Of a stretch of 64,000 nucleotides of DNA, positions 50,950 through 60,387 are shown piece after piece. A model generated the notes under the pieces. The model had not been told where the DNA came from. It worked only from the letters and a program-made list of their open reading frames with translations, and did not search any database. The stretch comes from Ancylobacter polymorphus (GTDB lineage Bacteria > Pseudomonadota > Alphaproteobacteria > Rhizobiales > Xanthobacteraceae): assembly GCF_030813495.1 (NCBI RefSeq), contig NZ_JAUSUI010000003.1, positions 1 to 64,000 on the forward strand. Direction: 5' to 3'. Numbering within the stretch: the stretch's first letter is position 1; each line of letters begins with the position of its first letter. The position numbers were made by a program, and so were the translations under genes.

Positions 50950-53412
50950 TCAGGAGATGTATTCCTTCGACTTGAAGGTGAGGTGCTGCACCGATTTCGG
51001 GGCATCAGCGATCTTGCGGATACTGCCCCAAGTCTGCTTGTAGTTGGGAATGACGAACTCGTTGACACCCGCCGAGACGACATTGCCCTGCACGCCGGTG
51101 GGATAGCCGAACAGCATGAAGGCCTGCTTCGGTTTGGCCGTCGGCGTCGGATAGGCCATGGCCTGTGTCGAGCCGTTGTCATTGTAGACTTCGACGAGGT
51201 CGCCGTTTTTCAATCCGAGATCGGCCATGTCCTTCGGGTTCATTTCGATGAACGGGTAAGGCCAGCGGTCCATGACGAACTCGTTCTCGACATCGAGATA
51301 GGCGCTCTGCCAGACCAGATTGGCCCGTCCATTGTTGATCAGGAAGGGGTATTTGTCCTTCTCGGCCTGCTTGCCGGGTGCTTCCAGACCACGCCACTGC
51401 GTGGCGGCGAACACCGCCTTGCCGTCCGGCTTGTTGAACTTGCCGTCCGCGAACAGCCGCTTGGTGCCGACAATCTTTCCATCCTGAACGCCTGTCGCCG
51501 GTTCCTGGAAGCCGTTGGTTCCCATGGCCCGCAGCAGGTCGTAGGTGACGAACTCGCCGCCTTTCTCATGTCCGTGATAGCCATCCATGAAGGCGTCTTC
51601 CTCAGTCTTCCAGTCGAAGCCGGAGAACTTCGTCGCTATGTCCGCCTTGCCCATCTCGCCGAGCACGCGCTGCATGTGGTTTGCAATCCGTGCCGCGATC
51701 AGGCAGTCGGGCATGGCGGCGCCGGGCGGGTCCATGTAGCGCTCGGTGAGCCGCATCCGCCGTTCGCCATTCATCGAGGTGAGGTTCATCTCACCTGAGG
51801 TGGCCGCCGGCAGCATGACGTGAGCGGCTTCGCCGACCTTGGTCGGCACGATATCAACGTCGACCGAGAACAGTCCCCCCTTGCGGATCGCGTCCATGAT
51901 GGCTGCGACCATGGCCGGCCGATCGCCGTATGGAACGGCGTTCATGGCGTCCTTCACGAGGTCCGTGCGCTTCTTGTAGACCCGCTTGAACTCCATGGCG
52001 TTCAGCGTCGTCTTGTAGTGGTCGCAGCCCCATATGTGGTGGACGCCGCCCTTGCCCTCGATCAGCAGTTTGTCGACATAGGCGGCGGGACGTCCGACAT
52101 GGGCGTCTGAGGGACGGGAATAGCCCTCCTGATGGCCGCCCATGCGCACGCAGCCACCGCCCGGACGGCCGATATTGCCGGTCGCCAGAGCGAGATTCAC
52201 CAGCGACTGGTTGGTGCGGTAATTGTCGTTGCCCCAGATGAGGCCCTTCTCATAGGCGAACATGGCGCGGCGACGCGCGCCTCCCGCCTTGGGCTCGGCG
52301 ATCCAAGTGATCGCCTTGACGATGTCCGCCTCGGACAGGCCGGTGATCTTCGCCGCCTCGGCAATTGATACCTTGTTGGCCGCGACCGCCTTCTCGAAGT
52401 CCTTGGTCGAGGCGCCGATGAAGGCCTTGTCGATCCAGCCCTTCTCCGCCGCATAAGTGAACCAGGCATTGAACAGCGCAAGGTCGGTGCCGGAGTTGAG
52501 CGCGAGATGCAGCACATTTTCTTTGCCTGCTTCCACTTCGCAGGCATTGACCGTCACCGTGCGGCGAGGATCGACGATGACGACCCGGCCCTGGGCCACC
52601 GGCTCGTCGCCGAACTCCGCCTTTTTCTTGTCGAGCGAGGTGCCGCGCAGGTTCGGCACCCAGTGGTTCAGGAAGTAATTCGTCTGGGTTTCCAGCGCAT
52701 TGGTTCCGACAGCGACGATGGTGTCGGCGAGCTGCGCATCCTCGTAGCAATTGTTCAGTTCGCCCACGCCCATGTCGCGCGAGCCGTGGACCTCGGAATT
52801 ATAGGCCGGGCGGTTGTGGATGCGGATGTTCTTGACCTTCATCGCCCCGAAATAGAGCTTGCCGGTGCCCCAGGTGTTCTCATAGCCGCCGCCGGCGCCA
52901 CCATGGTCGAAAGCGGAAACGAACAGCCCGTCCTCGCCCTGCTCGGCGATCACAGCGGCCGTCACCCGGGCGACGAGGTCTAGCGCGTCGTCCCAACTGG
53001 TCGGCTGCAGCTGGCCGTAGCGCCAGACCAGCGGGTCGGTCAGGCGCTGAAGCTGCGTGTTGCGCTGGCGCGAATAGCTCATCTCCGCGATGCGCGCACC
53101 GCGCACCGAGCCGAGCCCGGAGTTCACGCTGCAGTCCTGATCCGGTTTGATGACGATATGCACGTCACGGCCGTCCTGGCGGACGAGATTGTACATGGAC
53201 GGCGCGTACCAGGCGGGCGTGTCCGCGCCCTGCTGCTCGGCGAGATCGACGCCGAACTTGTTGTCGGCGGGGGCGGTCCCGCCTTCATAGCGGGCGTCCC
53301 AGCTATAAGCTTTGTAGCCGCAGCCGACGATGCAGTAGTGGCAGACGACGTTGTGGACCTTGGCGTTGGCCGGGACGATAGGCAGCCGGCCGATCTGGCG
53401 CTTGTAAGCCAT
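50950..53412 (-). CDS. aioA: Arsenite oxidase large (molybdopterin) subunit AioA
   Basis: An 820-residue periplasmic enzyme subunit that oxidises arsenite to arsenate at a Mo-bis-MGD centre. It starts at the ATG at 53412 (MAYKRQIGRLPIVPANAKVHN). C24-x2-C27-x3-C31 (CHYCIVGCGY) binds the [3Fe-4S] cluster. AioA blocks seen are SAFDHGGAGGGYENTWGTGKLYFGAMKVKNIRIHNRPAYNSEVHGSRDMG, NIGRPGGGCVRMGGHQEGYSRPSDAHVGRP and HMQRVLGEMG. It has no signal of its own and is exported with AioB. It is 11 bases from the aioB stop. Confidence 0.98.
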   Translation of the reverse strand: MAYKRQIGRLPIVPANAKVHNVVCHYCIVGCGYKAYSWDARYEGGTAPADNKFGVDLAEQQGADTPAWYAPSMYNLVRQDGRDVHIVIKPDQDCSVNSGLGSVRGARIAEMSYSRQRNTQLQRLTDPLVWRYGQLQPTSWDDALDLVARVTAAVIAEQGEDGLFVSAFDHGGAGGGYENTWGTGKLYFGAMKVKNIRIHNRPAYNSEVHGSRDMGVGELNNCYEDAQLADTIVAVGTNALETQTNYFLNHWVPNLRGTSLDKKKAEFGDEPVAQGRVVIVDPRRTVTVNACEVEAGKENVLHLALNSGTDLALFNAWFTYAAEKGWIDKAFIGASTKDFEKAVAANKVSIAEAAKITGLSEADIVKAITWIAEPKAGGARRRAMFAYEKGLIWGNDNYRTNQSLVNLALATGNIGRPGGGCVRMGGHQEGYSRPSDAHVGRPAAYVDKLLIEGKGGVHHIWGCDHYKTTLNAMEFKRVYKKRTDLVKDAMNAVPYGDRPAMVAAIMDAIRKGGLFSVDVDIVPTKVGEAAHVMLPAATSGEMNLTSMNGERRMRLTERYMDPPGAAMPDCLIAARIANHMQRVLGEMGKADIATKFSGFDWKTEEDAFMDGYHGHEKGGEFVTYDLLRAMGTNGFQEPATGVQDGKIVGTKRLFADGKFNKPDGKAVFAATQWRGLEAPGKQAEKDKYPFLINNGRANLVWQSAYLDVENEFVMDRWPYPFIEMNPKDMADLGLKNGDLVEVYNDNGSTQAMAYPTPTAKPKQAFMLFGYPTGVQGNVVSAGVNEFVIPNYKQTWGSIRKIADAPKSVQHLTFKSKEYIS

Positions 53413-53423
53413 TGTTTCCTCCC

Positions 53424-53948
53424 TCAAAGCACGTTCGACAGGCGGCCATACAGGAGCTCGTCGACGCCCTCGGCGTAGATGTCGCCCTTGTCGTCGATCC
53501 GCAGCGCGTATTGGGGAAGGTTCTGCGTCGCCTGCCCCCAGACCTGCTGTCCGCCCTTCTCGCAATCGAAGCGCGAGTAATGGCCCGGGCAGTTCAGCGT
53601 CTTGTCGCCGGCGGAATAGGCCAGCGGATATCCCTTGTGCGGGCAGACGGTCGAGAAGCCGACGATGTCGCCGTCGGGACCGGCGCCACCTGGCACACGG
53701 GTGCCGAGCTTCAGCAGGACGCCCGGCGCGTCCTCGTCGGGATAGGCGACATCCAGCGGCTCGTTGGCTTTGAGGTCCTTGACGTTGGCGAGCCGGTTCG
53801 CCGGATATTTCACCAGTGCCGCCGTGGGTTCAGCGGCTCGGGCTTCTGCCGGCAGCACGGTGGCCGCAGCCGCCCCGGCTGTCATCACACCTGCGCCGGT
53901 CAGAAACTGGCGGCGTCCGGCATCTATGAGGCTGTTGCACCTCTTCAT
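53424..53948 (-). CDS. aioB: Arsenite oxidase small Rieske subunit AioB
   Basis: A 174-residue Rieske protein. A Tat signal begins DAGRRQFLTGAGVMTAGAAAATVLPAEARA (RR at 12-13) and carries the whole AioBA complex across the membrane. The [2Fe-2S] ligands are C102-x-H104 (CPHKG) and C120-x2-H123 (CPGHYSRFD). It passes electrons from AioA to a soluble c-type cytochrome or azurin. No cytochrome c gene follows in this operon, so the partner must come from elsewhere. A sigma-54 promoter lies upstream. Confidence 0.97.
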   Translation of the reverse strand: MKRCNSLIDAGRRQFLTGAGVMTAGAAAATVLPAEARAAEPTAALVKYPANRLANVKDLKANEPLDVAYPDEDAPGVLLKLGTRVPGGAGPDGDIVGFSTVCPHKGYPLAYSAGDKTLNCPGHYSRFDCEKGGQQVWGQATQNLPQYALRIDDKGDIYAEGVDELLYGRLSNVL

Positions 53949-53995
53949 ATTCGCTCCCTCCCATCATGCAGGTCCGCGTGCGGACGACATTGCAC

Positions 53996-54012
53996 TGCAG
54001 GAGTCGAGCCAG
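53996..54012 (-). promoter_or_regulatory. Sigma-54 (RpoN) promoter of aioBA
   Basis: On the minus strand CTGGCTCGACTCCTGCA has the -24 GG (54010-54009) and -12 GC (53998-53997) separated by exactly ten bases. It lies about 48 bases upstream of the aioB ATG. This agrees with the GAFTGA motif of AioR and with known RpoN dependence of aioBA in related bacteria. Confidence 0.75.
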
Positions 54013-54137
54013 TTTAGAATAGTGATAAAAATCAGCGATTTAGATTGTTTCGGCGGGCGCGCGTTGACATTTCGCGTTCGACAATCCGAACATGCTGCGC
54101 CGCCGTTGGTTCGGACTTTCGAACAGGAGGTTCCGCC

Positions 54138-55460
54138 TTATGGCTCCGCACCCAGTCCGAGTCGGCGCATCTTCTCCCACAGCGTGGTACGCCCGATGCC
54201 AAGCAGCCGCGCCGCTGCGCTGATCTCGCCCTGCGTGCTGGCGAGCGCGCGCACGATGTGCCGCTTCTCGGCATCAAGGCGCGCCTCTTCCAGCGAGCCG
54301 AGCTGAGGGGCGCCCTCAAGGCCGCCGGCGGCCTGCTCGGGAAACAGGTCGCCCGGCATGATCCAGGGCCCCATGCCGAGAGCGATGGCGCGCTCCATGC
54401 GATTACGCAGCTCGCGAATATTGCCGGGCCAGGAATGGGCAAGCGCTGCTTCCTCGGCGAGGGCGCTGATGCCGTTGGCCTGGGTCGCCAACCGGCCCGA
54501 GAGTTCGGCGAAGACCCGTTCCATCAGCCAGGGAATGTCCTCCCGCCGCTCCCGCAACGACGGCATGCGCACGGCGACGACATTGATCCGGTAGTACAGA
54601 TCCTCGCGGAAGCTGCCCGCTGCCACGCGGCGGGGCAGATCGGCATTGGTGGCGGTCACCAGCCGGCCTTTGAAAGGCAGCGGCCGCTCGCCGCCGACGC
54701 GGATGAAGCTGCGGTCTTCGATGAGACGCAGCAGCTTGGCCTGCAGTTCGGGGCGCAGTTCGCCGATCTCGTCGAGGAATAGGATGCCGGTTCCGGCCCG
54801 CTCGGCATAGCCGAGATGGCGTTGCGCGGCGCCGGTGAAGGCGCCCCTCTCATGGCCGAAAAGCTCGCTCTCCAGTAGATCCGCGGGGATGGCGGCGCAG
54901 TTGACGGCCATGAAAGGCGCGGTGGCGGCGTCCGACATCGCATGGAGAAAATGTGCCGCGACCTCTTTGCCGGTGCCTGTCTCTCCGGTGATCAGCACGC
55001 TCGAATGGACCCGTGCAACACGCCGCAACAGCCGCTCGGTTTCCCGGATGGCGGCCGAAACACCAAGGGTGGCGTCATCGCCCGCTTCCGGCGCGCGCAT
55101 CAGATCGCCGAGGCGCGCGAGAAAGTCGTTCATCTCGAAGGGCTTGGTGACATAATCGGCGGCGCCGGCGCGCATGAGCCGGACGGCCTGATCGATGTCG
55201 CCATGCGCCGTGATGAACAGGAAAGGGGGCGCGTTGGCACTGCTTGCCGCGGCTCGGAACACGGCCTCACCCGACACATCGGGAAGCCGGATGTCGCAGA
55301 TGATGGCTTTGAAGCGGCGCGCGGCGATCTCGCCCAGCGCATCCTGCCCGGCCTGCCACCATTTGACCGCCATGCCTTCGAGCGTGAGCCGCTGGACGAG
55401 GCTTTCCCCCATGATCGGATCATCCTCGACGAGGCCGATCAGAACCGGCTCAGGCGACAT
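54138..55460 (-). CDS. aioR: AioR, sigma-54-dependent response regulator for arsenite oxidase
   Basis: A 440-residue NtrC-type activator from the ATG at 55460. The receiver has the phosphoacceptor Asp56 in IICDIRLPD and the Lys in [11 protein letters not shown]. The AAA+ domain shows Walker A GETGTGKE (159-166) and the sigma-54-contacting GAFTGA (206-211). Walker B is [11 protein letters not shown]. The C-terminal Fis-type HTH is [24 protein letters not shown]. It overlaps aioS by 11 bases. The aioBA genes and their promoter lie just downstream. Confidence 0.96.
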   Translation of the reverse strand: MSPEPVLIGLVEDDPIMGESLVQRLTLEGMAVKWWQAGQDALGEIAARRFKAIICDIRLPDVSGEAVFRAAASSANAPPFLFITAHGDIDQAVRLMRAGAADYVTKPFEMNDFLARLGDLMRAPEAGDDATLGVSAAIRETERLLRRVARVHSSVLITGETGTGKEVAAHFLHAMSDAATAPFMAVNCAAIPADLLESELFGHERGAFTGAAQRHLGYAERAGTGILFLDEIGELRPELQAKLLRLIEDRSFIRVGGERPLPFKGRLVTATNADLPRRVAAGSFREDLYYRINVVAVRMPSLRERREDIPWLMERVFAELSGRLATQANGISALAEEAALAHSWPGNIRELRNRMERAIALGMGPWIMPGDLFPEQAAGGLEGAPQLGSLEEARLDAEKRHIVRALASTQGEISAAARLLGIGRTTLWEKMRRLGLGAEP

Positions 55461-56901
55461 GGGCCAACTCCTCGTCGCACGCGAAAGGGACCGTGACGTG
55501 CACGCAGGTGCCGGCCTCTTCCGGATGATCGACATAGATGGTGGCGCCGAGGTCGACGAGCAGCCTATGCGTCATCCACAAGCCGAGGCCGCCCCCCCCA
55601 TTCAAGGGGCGGGCATCGGCGGCGCCGGTCAGCAGCGCGGCGGCGTCGCCCGGCAGGCCAGGACCGCGGTCCCGAACCTCCATCAGCAGCCGCCGGTCTG
55701 CCACCGCCGCCGAGAGGGCGACGGTCGAGCCTTCCGGCGATGCTGCGACGGCGTTGAGCAACAGATTCAGCACAGCCTGCCGGATCGGTGTGCTCGGAAG
55801 CGGGATGCTGTTATCCAAGCTGTTGACGATAGTGACGTTGATGCCCCGTCGGCGGGCTTCGGGCGCGACGAGCAGGCCGAGGTCATCGATGTCCGCGGCC
55901 AACAGATTGCGCCGGCTGTCGTCGGTTCGGTAAAGCGCCAGTGTCGTGCGCACCACATCGCGTATGCCAATCAGGCCGCGCTCGAGCAGGCCCAACGATC
56001 CGACACGGACGGTTTCGATGTGGCCGTGGCTTTTAACGGTCGCGAGCGCATTGAATAGCCCGCCGAGCGGATTGTTGATTTCATGAGCCAATGCCGACGC
56101 CAGCCGCCCGAGGCTGCCGAGGCGCTCCTCCTCGGCGAGCCGCTTGGAGAGTTCCTGGCGCTCCGCCGTCGACTGCACGAGAGTATTGTACGACTGGAAG
56201 AGGCGACCGAACTCGCCCCGGCTGGTGGCGACGATGTCGGGCGCGATAGGTGCGACATCGGTTTCGCGAGCACTGCCTAGATGGTCAGACAATATGCGGA
56301 TCGGTCGCATCATCCGGGCCACCAGCAGCCAGCCCGCCGTGGCCAGGAGAAAGGTCAGAACCCCGTTGGTTAGTATGAGCGCAGTCAGCACGTCCTGTCG
56401 CTCGATCGCCAGATGGCGGGTATCGAAGCTCGCATAGATCGTACCCACTTTTCGTCCGGGGTAGGCGAGATCACGCCGGGCATGGGCGCGATCGGCACCG
56501 GAATCGAAGCGGAATGTCTCCCGGCCCGTGGCGGCGACGATCGACGAAGACACCATTGCGCCGACGGGATGGGCTCGCGGATCGGATGCGACGATCACGC
56601 GATTGTCGGCATTGGCGACAATCGCCTCCACCGGGCGTAGGCTCTTGTTGAGTTGCTGCGCCCGCTCGATCGCGTCGAAAACTTCCCAGATATCGTCGCG
56701 TAGGATCGAGGGCGCGACCGCCGAGGATAGACCGTCGAGATAGCTCTGGGTCAACTCGCGGAGATGACGCTCCTGAGTGTCGTCCAGACGCGACAGCACG
56801 CGTTCGGAGAGAACGACACCGACGAGAACCATCAGCGCGGCGACCGCCAGAGGCACCTTCAGCGTCACGGGCCAATGGCGGGGATCGAGCGAGGGCCGCA
56901 T
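55450..56901 (-). CDS. aioS: AioS, arsenite-responsive sensor histidine kinase
   Basis: A 483-residue membrane kinase. TM1 is about 15-32, TM2 about 172-195, with a periplasmic domain of about 140 residues between. A HAMP region follows (RMMRPIRILSDHLGSAR). The phosphoacceptor is His273 in LASALAHEINNPLGGLFNAL. The ATPase boxes are RQAVLNLLLNAVAAS (N), VRDRGPGLPGD (G1) and GGGGLGLWMTHRLL (G2). It receives the arsenite signal from AioX in the periplasm and phosphorylates AioR. Confidence 0.95.
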   Translation of the reverse strand: MRPSLDPRHWPVTLKVPLAVAALMVLVGVVLSERVLSRLDDTQERHLRELTQSYLDGLSSAVAPSILRDDIWEVFDAIERAQQLNKSLRPVEAIVANADNRVIVASDPRAHPVGAMVSSSIVAATGRETFRFDSGADRAHARRDLAYPGRKVGTIYASFDTRHLAIERQDVLTALILTNGVLTFLLATAGWLLVARMMRPIRILSDHLGSARETDVAPIAPDIVATSRGEFGRLFQSYNTLVQSTAERQELSKRLAEEERLGSLGRLASALAHEINNPLGGLFNALATVKSHGHIETVRVGSLGLLERGLIGIRDVVRTTLALYRTDDSRRNLLAADIDDLGLLVAPEARRRGINVTIVNSLDNSIPLPSTPIRQAVLNLLLNAVAASPEGSTVALSAAVADRRLLMEVRDRGPGLPGDAAALLTGAADARPLNGGGGLGLWMTHRLLVDLGATIYVDHPEEAGTCVHVTVPFACDEELAHVA

Positions 56902-56904
56902 CGG

Positions 56905-57789
56905 CTAGCCCTGAAGCGCGACGGTGGCCGCCTTGGCGGCGATCGTGTCGAAGAGGTCGGCTTCCTCGCGCGCGAAACCGTCGAGGCGCAGCATGGCGAG
57001 GATGGCGCGTCCTTCCATGTCCTCGGACATGTTGAGCAGGGCGGCGGACAGTCGAGCGAGGTTTTGGTTGTCTACGGCGACCCGCGGGGCGGCGATCGGC
57101 GGGAAGCCGAGCCATTCGGAACGCCGGACTATTCGGGTGCGAGCGGTGAGTTCCGGCTCCAGTTCGGCGACGACCTCATAGACATAGCCGTCCACCGATC
57201 CTGACGTGGCGAGCCCCGATGCGACGGCGCGAATGACGTTCCGGTGGCCATAGGTAAAGAATGTCCGCTCGAAGAACGTCTCGGGCCGGGCATGAGCCTC
57301 GGCCAGAGCCGCGCGCGTGACCAGGAAACCGGAATTGGAATCGGGGTCCGAGAAGGCGTGCACATCGCCTTTGAGGTCGGCGAGGTTTTCGGCCCTGCGA
57401 TCGGCATCGACGATCAGATAGGACTGATAGAGCGGCCTGCCGCGCCATCGCGGCACAGCGACCATCTGAAGCTCGGTCTCGTGCATGACATAGGGGTAGC
57501 CGCAGATCCATGCCGCGTCGATCTGTCTCGAAATAAGGAGAGCAACGATCTCTTGATAGGTGCGGCGGGTGATCAGATTGACCGGAACACTTGTCGTCCG
57601 CCCAAGGTATGTTTGGAGACGACCAAGCAATTCTAGATCGGAAGTAAGAAAAACTGGCGTCAACCCGAAGCGTATTTCTGATGATTTAGCCTGAGACTGG
57701 CGAGAAAATACAGCAAGAGAGGCGAAAAAAGACGCCAGTCCCGTAACAAAGACGCGCCGATCCAATCCGAAGACAGACTTCCGAGACAT
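56905..57789 (-). CDS. aioX: AioX, periplasmic arsenite-binding sensor protein
   Basis: A 294-residue periplasmic protein of the PhnD-like family that binds arsenite and triggers AioS. A Tat-like signal is visible (GLDRRVFVTGLASFFASLAVFSRQSQA). The single cysteine, Cys96 in AAWICGYPYVMHETEL, lies at the place where AioX proteins bind As(III). SDPDSNSGFLVTRAALAEA is the ligand-binding loop. The order aioX-aioS-aioR-aioB-aioA is the standard one. Confidence 0.95.
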   Translation of the reverse strand: MSRKSVFGLDRRVFVTGLASFFASLAVFSRQSQAKSSEIRFGLTPVFLTSDLELLGRLQTYLGRTTSVPVNLITRRTYQEIVALLISRQIDAAWICGYPYVMHETELQMVAVPRWRGRPLYQSYLIVDADRRAENLADLKGDVHAFSDPDSNSGFLVTRAALAEAHARPETFFERTFFTYGHRNVIRAVASGLATSGSVDGYVYEVVAELEPELTARTRIVRRSEWLGFPPIAAPRVAVDNQNLARLSAALLNMSEDMEGRAILAMLRLDGFAREEADLFDTIAAKAATVALQG

Positions 57790-57911
57790 GGCGTTTCCTG
57801 TTTGTAGTTCTTATTTTTCCAGTCACGTTACCTTGGTTTGGTGTCAACGGAAATAGAACGACTCATCACAAAACCTCGGATCGGCCGCCATGCCTCCCTC
57901 AGCCCCCTTTG

Positions 57912-57929
57912 GTGTCACGGGACTGTCAT
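57912..57929 (+). promoter_or_regulatory. Pho box upstream of GAPDH-arsJ
   Basis: GTGTCAC-GGGA-CTGTCAT has the 7-4-7 direct-repeat layout of PhoB sites, with the second half perfect and TGTCA kept in the first. It reads in the direction of the GAPDH gene and ends 94 bases before its ATG. Confidence 0.6.
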
Positions 57930-58023
57930 CCTGGACTGCTACGGCGCCAAGGAAATCGCGCAATGATGGCTGGTCGCACGAAGCGACTGCCGCCTGTGTT
58001 ACCGATCCAAGAGGATTCCGCGC

Positions 58024-59067
58024 ATGAAAGTCGGCATTAACGGCATGGGACGGATCGGGCGGCTGGCGCTGCGCGCGGCGATGGGGGCTGCCGAGCGCCA
58101 GGGGGACGATCCGCGTGCCGACAACCGGCTCGACGTGGTCCACTTCAACGAGATCAAGGGCGGCTCCGCGGCCACCGCGCATCTTCTGGAATTCGACAGC
58201 GTGCAGGGGCGTTGGCGCGCGCAGATCGAGGTGTCGGGCGATGAGGCCGTGACCATAGACGGCAAGCGCATCTCCTTCTCTGCCCATGCCGCCCCGGGCG
58301 ACATCCCGTGGGGTGATCTCGGCGTCGATGTCGTGCTGGAGTGCACCGGCAAGTTCCTGACCCCGGCCGTCCTGCAGGGGCATCTGGATCGCGGCGCCAA
58401 GCGTGTGATCGTTGCCGCGCCGGTGAAGGACCCGTCGGTGCTCAATGTCGTGGTGGGTGTCAACGAGCGTCTTTACAACCCGGCAACGCACCCCATCGTG
58501 ACGGCGGCGTCCTGCACTACCAACTGCCTCGCCCCCGTGGTGAAGGTCGTGCATGAGGCGATCGGCATCCGTCACGGCCAGATCACCACGATCCACAACC
58601 CGACCAACACCAATGTGGTGGTCGACGCGCCGCACAAGGATCTGCGCCGCGCCCGTTCCGCCATGCTATCGCTGCAGCCGACCACGACCGGCAGCGCCAC
58701 CGCCATCGCGCTGATCTACCCGGAGCTGAAGGGCAAGCTGAACGGCCATGCGGTGCGTGCGCCGGTGCTCAACGCCTCGCTCACTGACGCGGTGTTCGAG
58801 ATGCAGCGCCCGACCAGCGTCGAGGAGGTGAACGCGCTGTTCCGCGCCGCAGCCGAAGGCCCGCTCAAGGGCATTCTCGGCTATGAGCCGCGCGCGCTGG
58901 TCTCCGCCGACTATGCCCGCGACACCCGGTCCTCCATCGTCGACGGCCTGTCGACCATGGTCACCGATGAGACGCTGCTGAAGGTCTACGCCTGGTACGA
59001 CAACGAGATGGGCTATGCCTGCCGCATGGTCGATCTCGCCTGCCATATGCGCAAGGTCGGGATTTGA
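58024..59067 (+). CDS. ArsJ-partner glyceraldehyde-3-phosphate dehydrogenase
   Basis: A 347-residue GAPDH. NAD binding is [17 protein letters not shown]. The catalytic Cys164 is in [11 protein letters not shown], with His191 in [10 protein letters not shown]. Arsenic-island GAPDHs form 1-arseno-3-phosphoglycerate from arsenate and G3P, which ArsJ then exports. The insert [27 protein letters not shown] is typical of this sub-branch. It lies two bases before arsJ and is divergent from aioX. Confidence 0.93.
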   Translation: MKVGINGMGRIGRLALRAAMGAAERQGDDPRADNRLDVVHFNEIKGGSAATAHLLEFDSVQGRWRAQIEVSGDEAVTIDGKRISFSAHAAPGDIPWGDLGVDVVLECTGKFLTPAVLQGHLDRGAKRVIVAAPVKDPSVLNVVVGVNERLYNPATHPIVTAASCTTNCLAPVVKVVHEAIGIRHGQITTIHNPTNTNVVVDAPHKDLRRARSAMLSLQPTTTGSATAIALIYPELKGKLNGHAVRAPVLNASLTDAVFEMQRPTSVEEVNALFRAAAEGPLKGILGYEPRALVSADYARDTRSSIVDGLSTMVTDETLLKVYAWYDNEMGYACRMVDLACHMRKVGI

Positions 59068-59069
59068 CC

Positions 59070-60329
59070 ATGACAGGCTCATCGGCCAGCGGCCTGCGCA
59101 ACTACGCCATCGTGACGGCGGCCTATTGGGGCTTCACCCTCACCGATGGCGCCCTGCGCATGCTGGTGCTGTTCACCTTCTTCCAGCTCGGCTATTCGCC
59201 CTTCACGCTGGCCTTCCTGTTCCTGCTTTATGAGGCGGCGGGCATCGGCGCCAACTTCATCGGCGGCTGGCTGGCGGCGCGCTACGGCATCACCCGCATG
59301 CTCACCGTCGGGCTGGTGACGCAGATCGCCGGCTTCCTGCTGCTGTCGGCGGTGTCGCCCGAATGGGGCAGCACGCTGCTCGTCACCTGGGTTTTGCTGG
59401 CGCAGGGCGTGTGCGGCGTCGCCAAGGACCTGACCAAGACCGCGTCCAAATCGGCGATCAAGATCACGGAATCGCAGGCGGGCGGGCAGGCGGAAGGCCG
59501 GCTGTTCAAATGGGTGGCCTGGTTCACCGGCTCGAAGAACGCGATGAAGGGCGTCGGCTTCTTCCTCGGCGGGCTGCTGCTGCAACTGGTCGGCTTCCGC
59601 TACGGGCTGTGGCTGATGGCGGGAGCGCTGTTCCTCGTCATGCTCGGCGTGGTGTTCTCGCTGCCCGCGATGATGGGCAAGGCCAAGGCCAGCGCCAGCG
59701 CCCGCGAATTGTTAGCTAAATCCAAGGGCATCAACCTGCTGGCCGCCGCCCGCGTCGCCCTGTTCGGCGCGCGCGACGTGTGGTTCGTCGTCGGCGTGCC
59801 GGTCTTTCTCTATGCCAGCGGCTGGACCTTCACCATGGTCGGCGCCTTTCTGGCATTGTGGACCATCGGTTACGGGCTGGTGCAGGCGGCGGCGCCCTCG
59901 CTGGTCGCGCGCAGCCCCGATGGCCTGTCGCGCGAAGTGCCGGCGGCGCGCTGGTGGTCGCTGGGGCTCGCCCTGGTGCCGGCGCTGATCGCCGTGGCGC
60001 TGGCGCTCGATCCGCCCGACCCGACCCTCGCGCTGGTCGTCGGCCTTGCCGTGTTCGGCATCGCCTTCGCGGTGAACTCCTCGGTGCATTCCTATCTCGT
60101 GCTCGCCTATGCTGGCTCGGAGAAGGCGGCGGAGGATGTCGGCTTCTATTATGCGGCCAACGCCGCCGGGCGCTTCCTCGGCATTCTCGCCTCCGGCTTC
60201 CTCTATCAGTTCGGCGGCATCTATGCCTGCCTCATCGGTTCGGCCGTGATGCTGTTCCTCTGCTGGCTCATAACGCTGGCGCTGCCGACGCAAGCGGATT
60301 CATCGAGACCCACGGTTCGAGTTGCCTGA
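59070..60329 (+). CDS. arsJ: ArsJ, organoarsenical (1-arseno-3-phosphoglycerate) efflux permease
   Basis: A 419-residue MFS protein. The ArsJ segments are RNYAIVTAAYWGFTLTDGALRMLVLFTFFQLGYSPFTLAFLFLLYEAAGIGANFIGGWLAARYG, GVAKDLTKTASKSAIKITE and FKWVAWFTGSKNAMKGVGFFLGGLLL. It exports the unstable arseno-sugar acid made by GAPDH, which then breaks down to arsenate outside, so the pair works as an arsenate efflux route. It is the last gene of the arsenic island before the integrase. Confidence 0.95.
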   Translation: MTGSSASGLRNYAIVTAAYWGFTLTDGALRMLVLFTFFQLGYSPFTLAFLFLLYEAAGIGANFIGGWLAARYGITRMLTVGLVTQIAGFLLLSAVSPEWGSTLLVTWVLLAQGVCGVAKDLTKTASKSAIKITESQAGGQAEGRLFKWVAWFTGSKNAMKGVGFFLGGLLLQLVGFRYGLWLMAGALFLVMLGVVFSLPAMMGKAKASASARELLAKSKGINLLAAARVALFGARDVWFVVGVPVFLYASGWTFTMVGAFLALWTIGYGLVQAAAPSLVARSPDGLSREVPAARWWSLGLALVPALIAVALALDPPDPTLALVVGLAVFGIAFAVNSSVHSYLVLAYAGSEKAAEDVGFYYAANAAGRFLGILASGFLYQFGGIYACLIGSAVMLFLCWLITLALPTQADSSRPTVRVA

Positions 60330-60387
60330 TGATGTTTGCCTGCGGGGGCAGACATTCGCAACGTTCGCGTGAAGGCGGAAAATCCTG

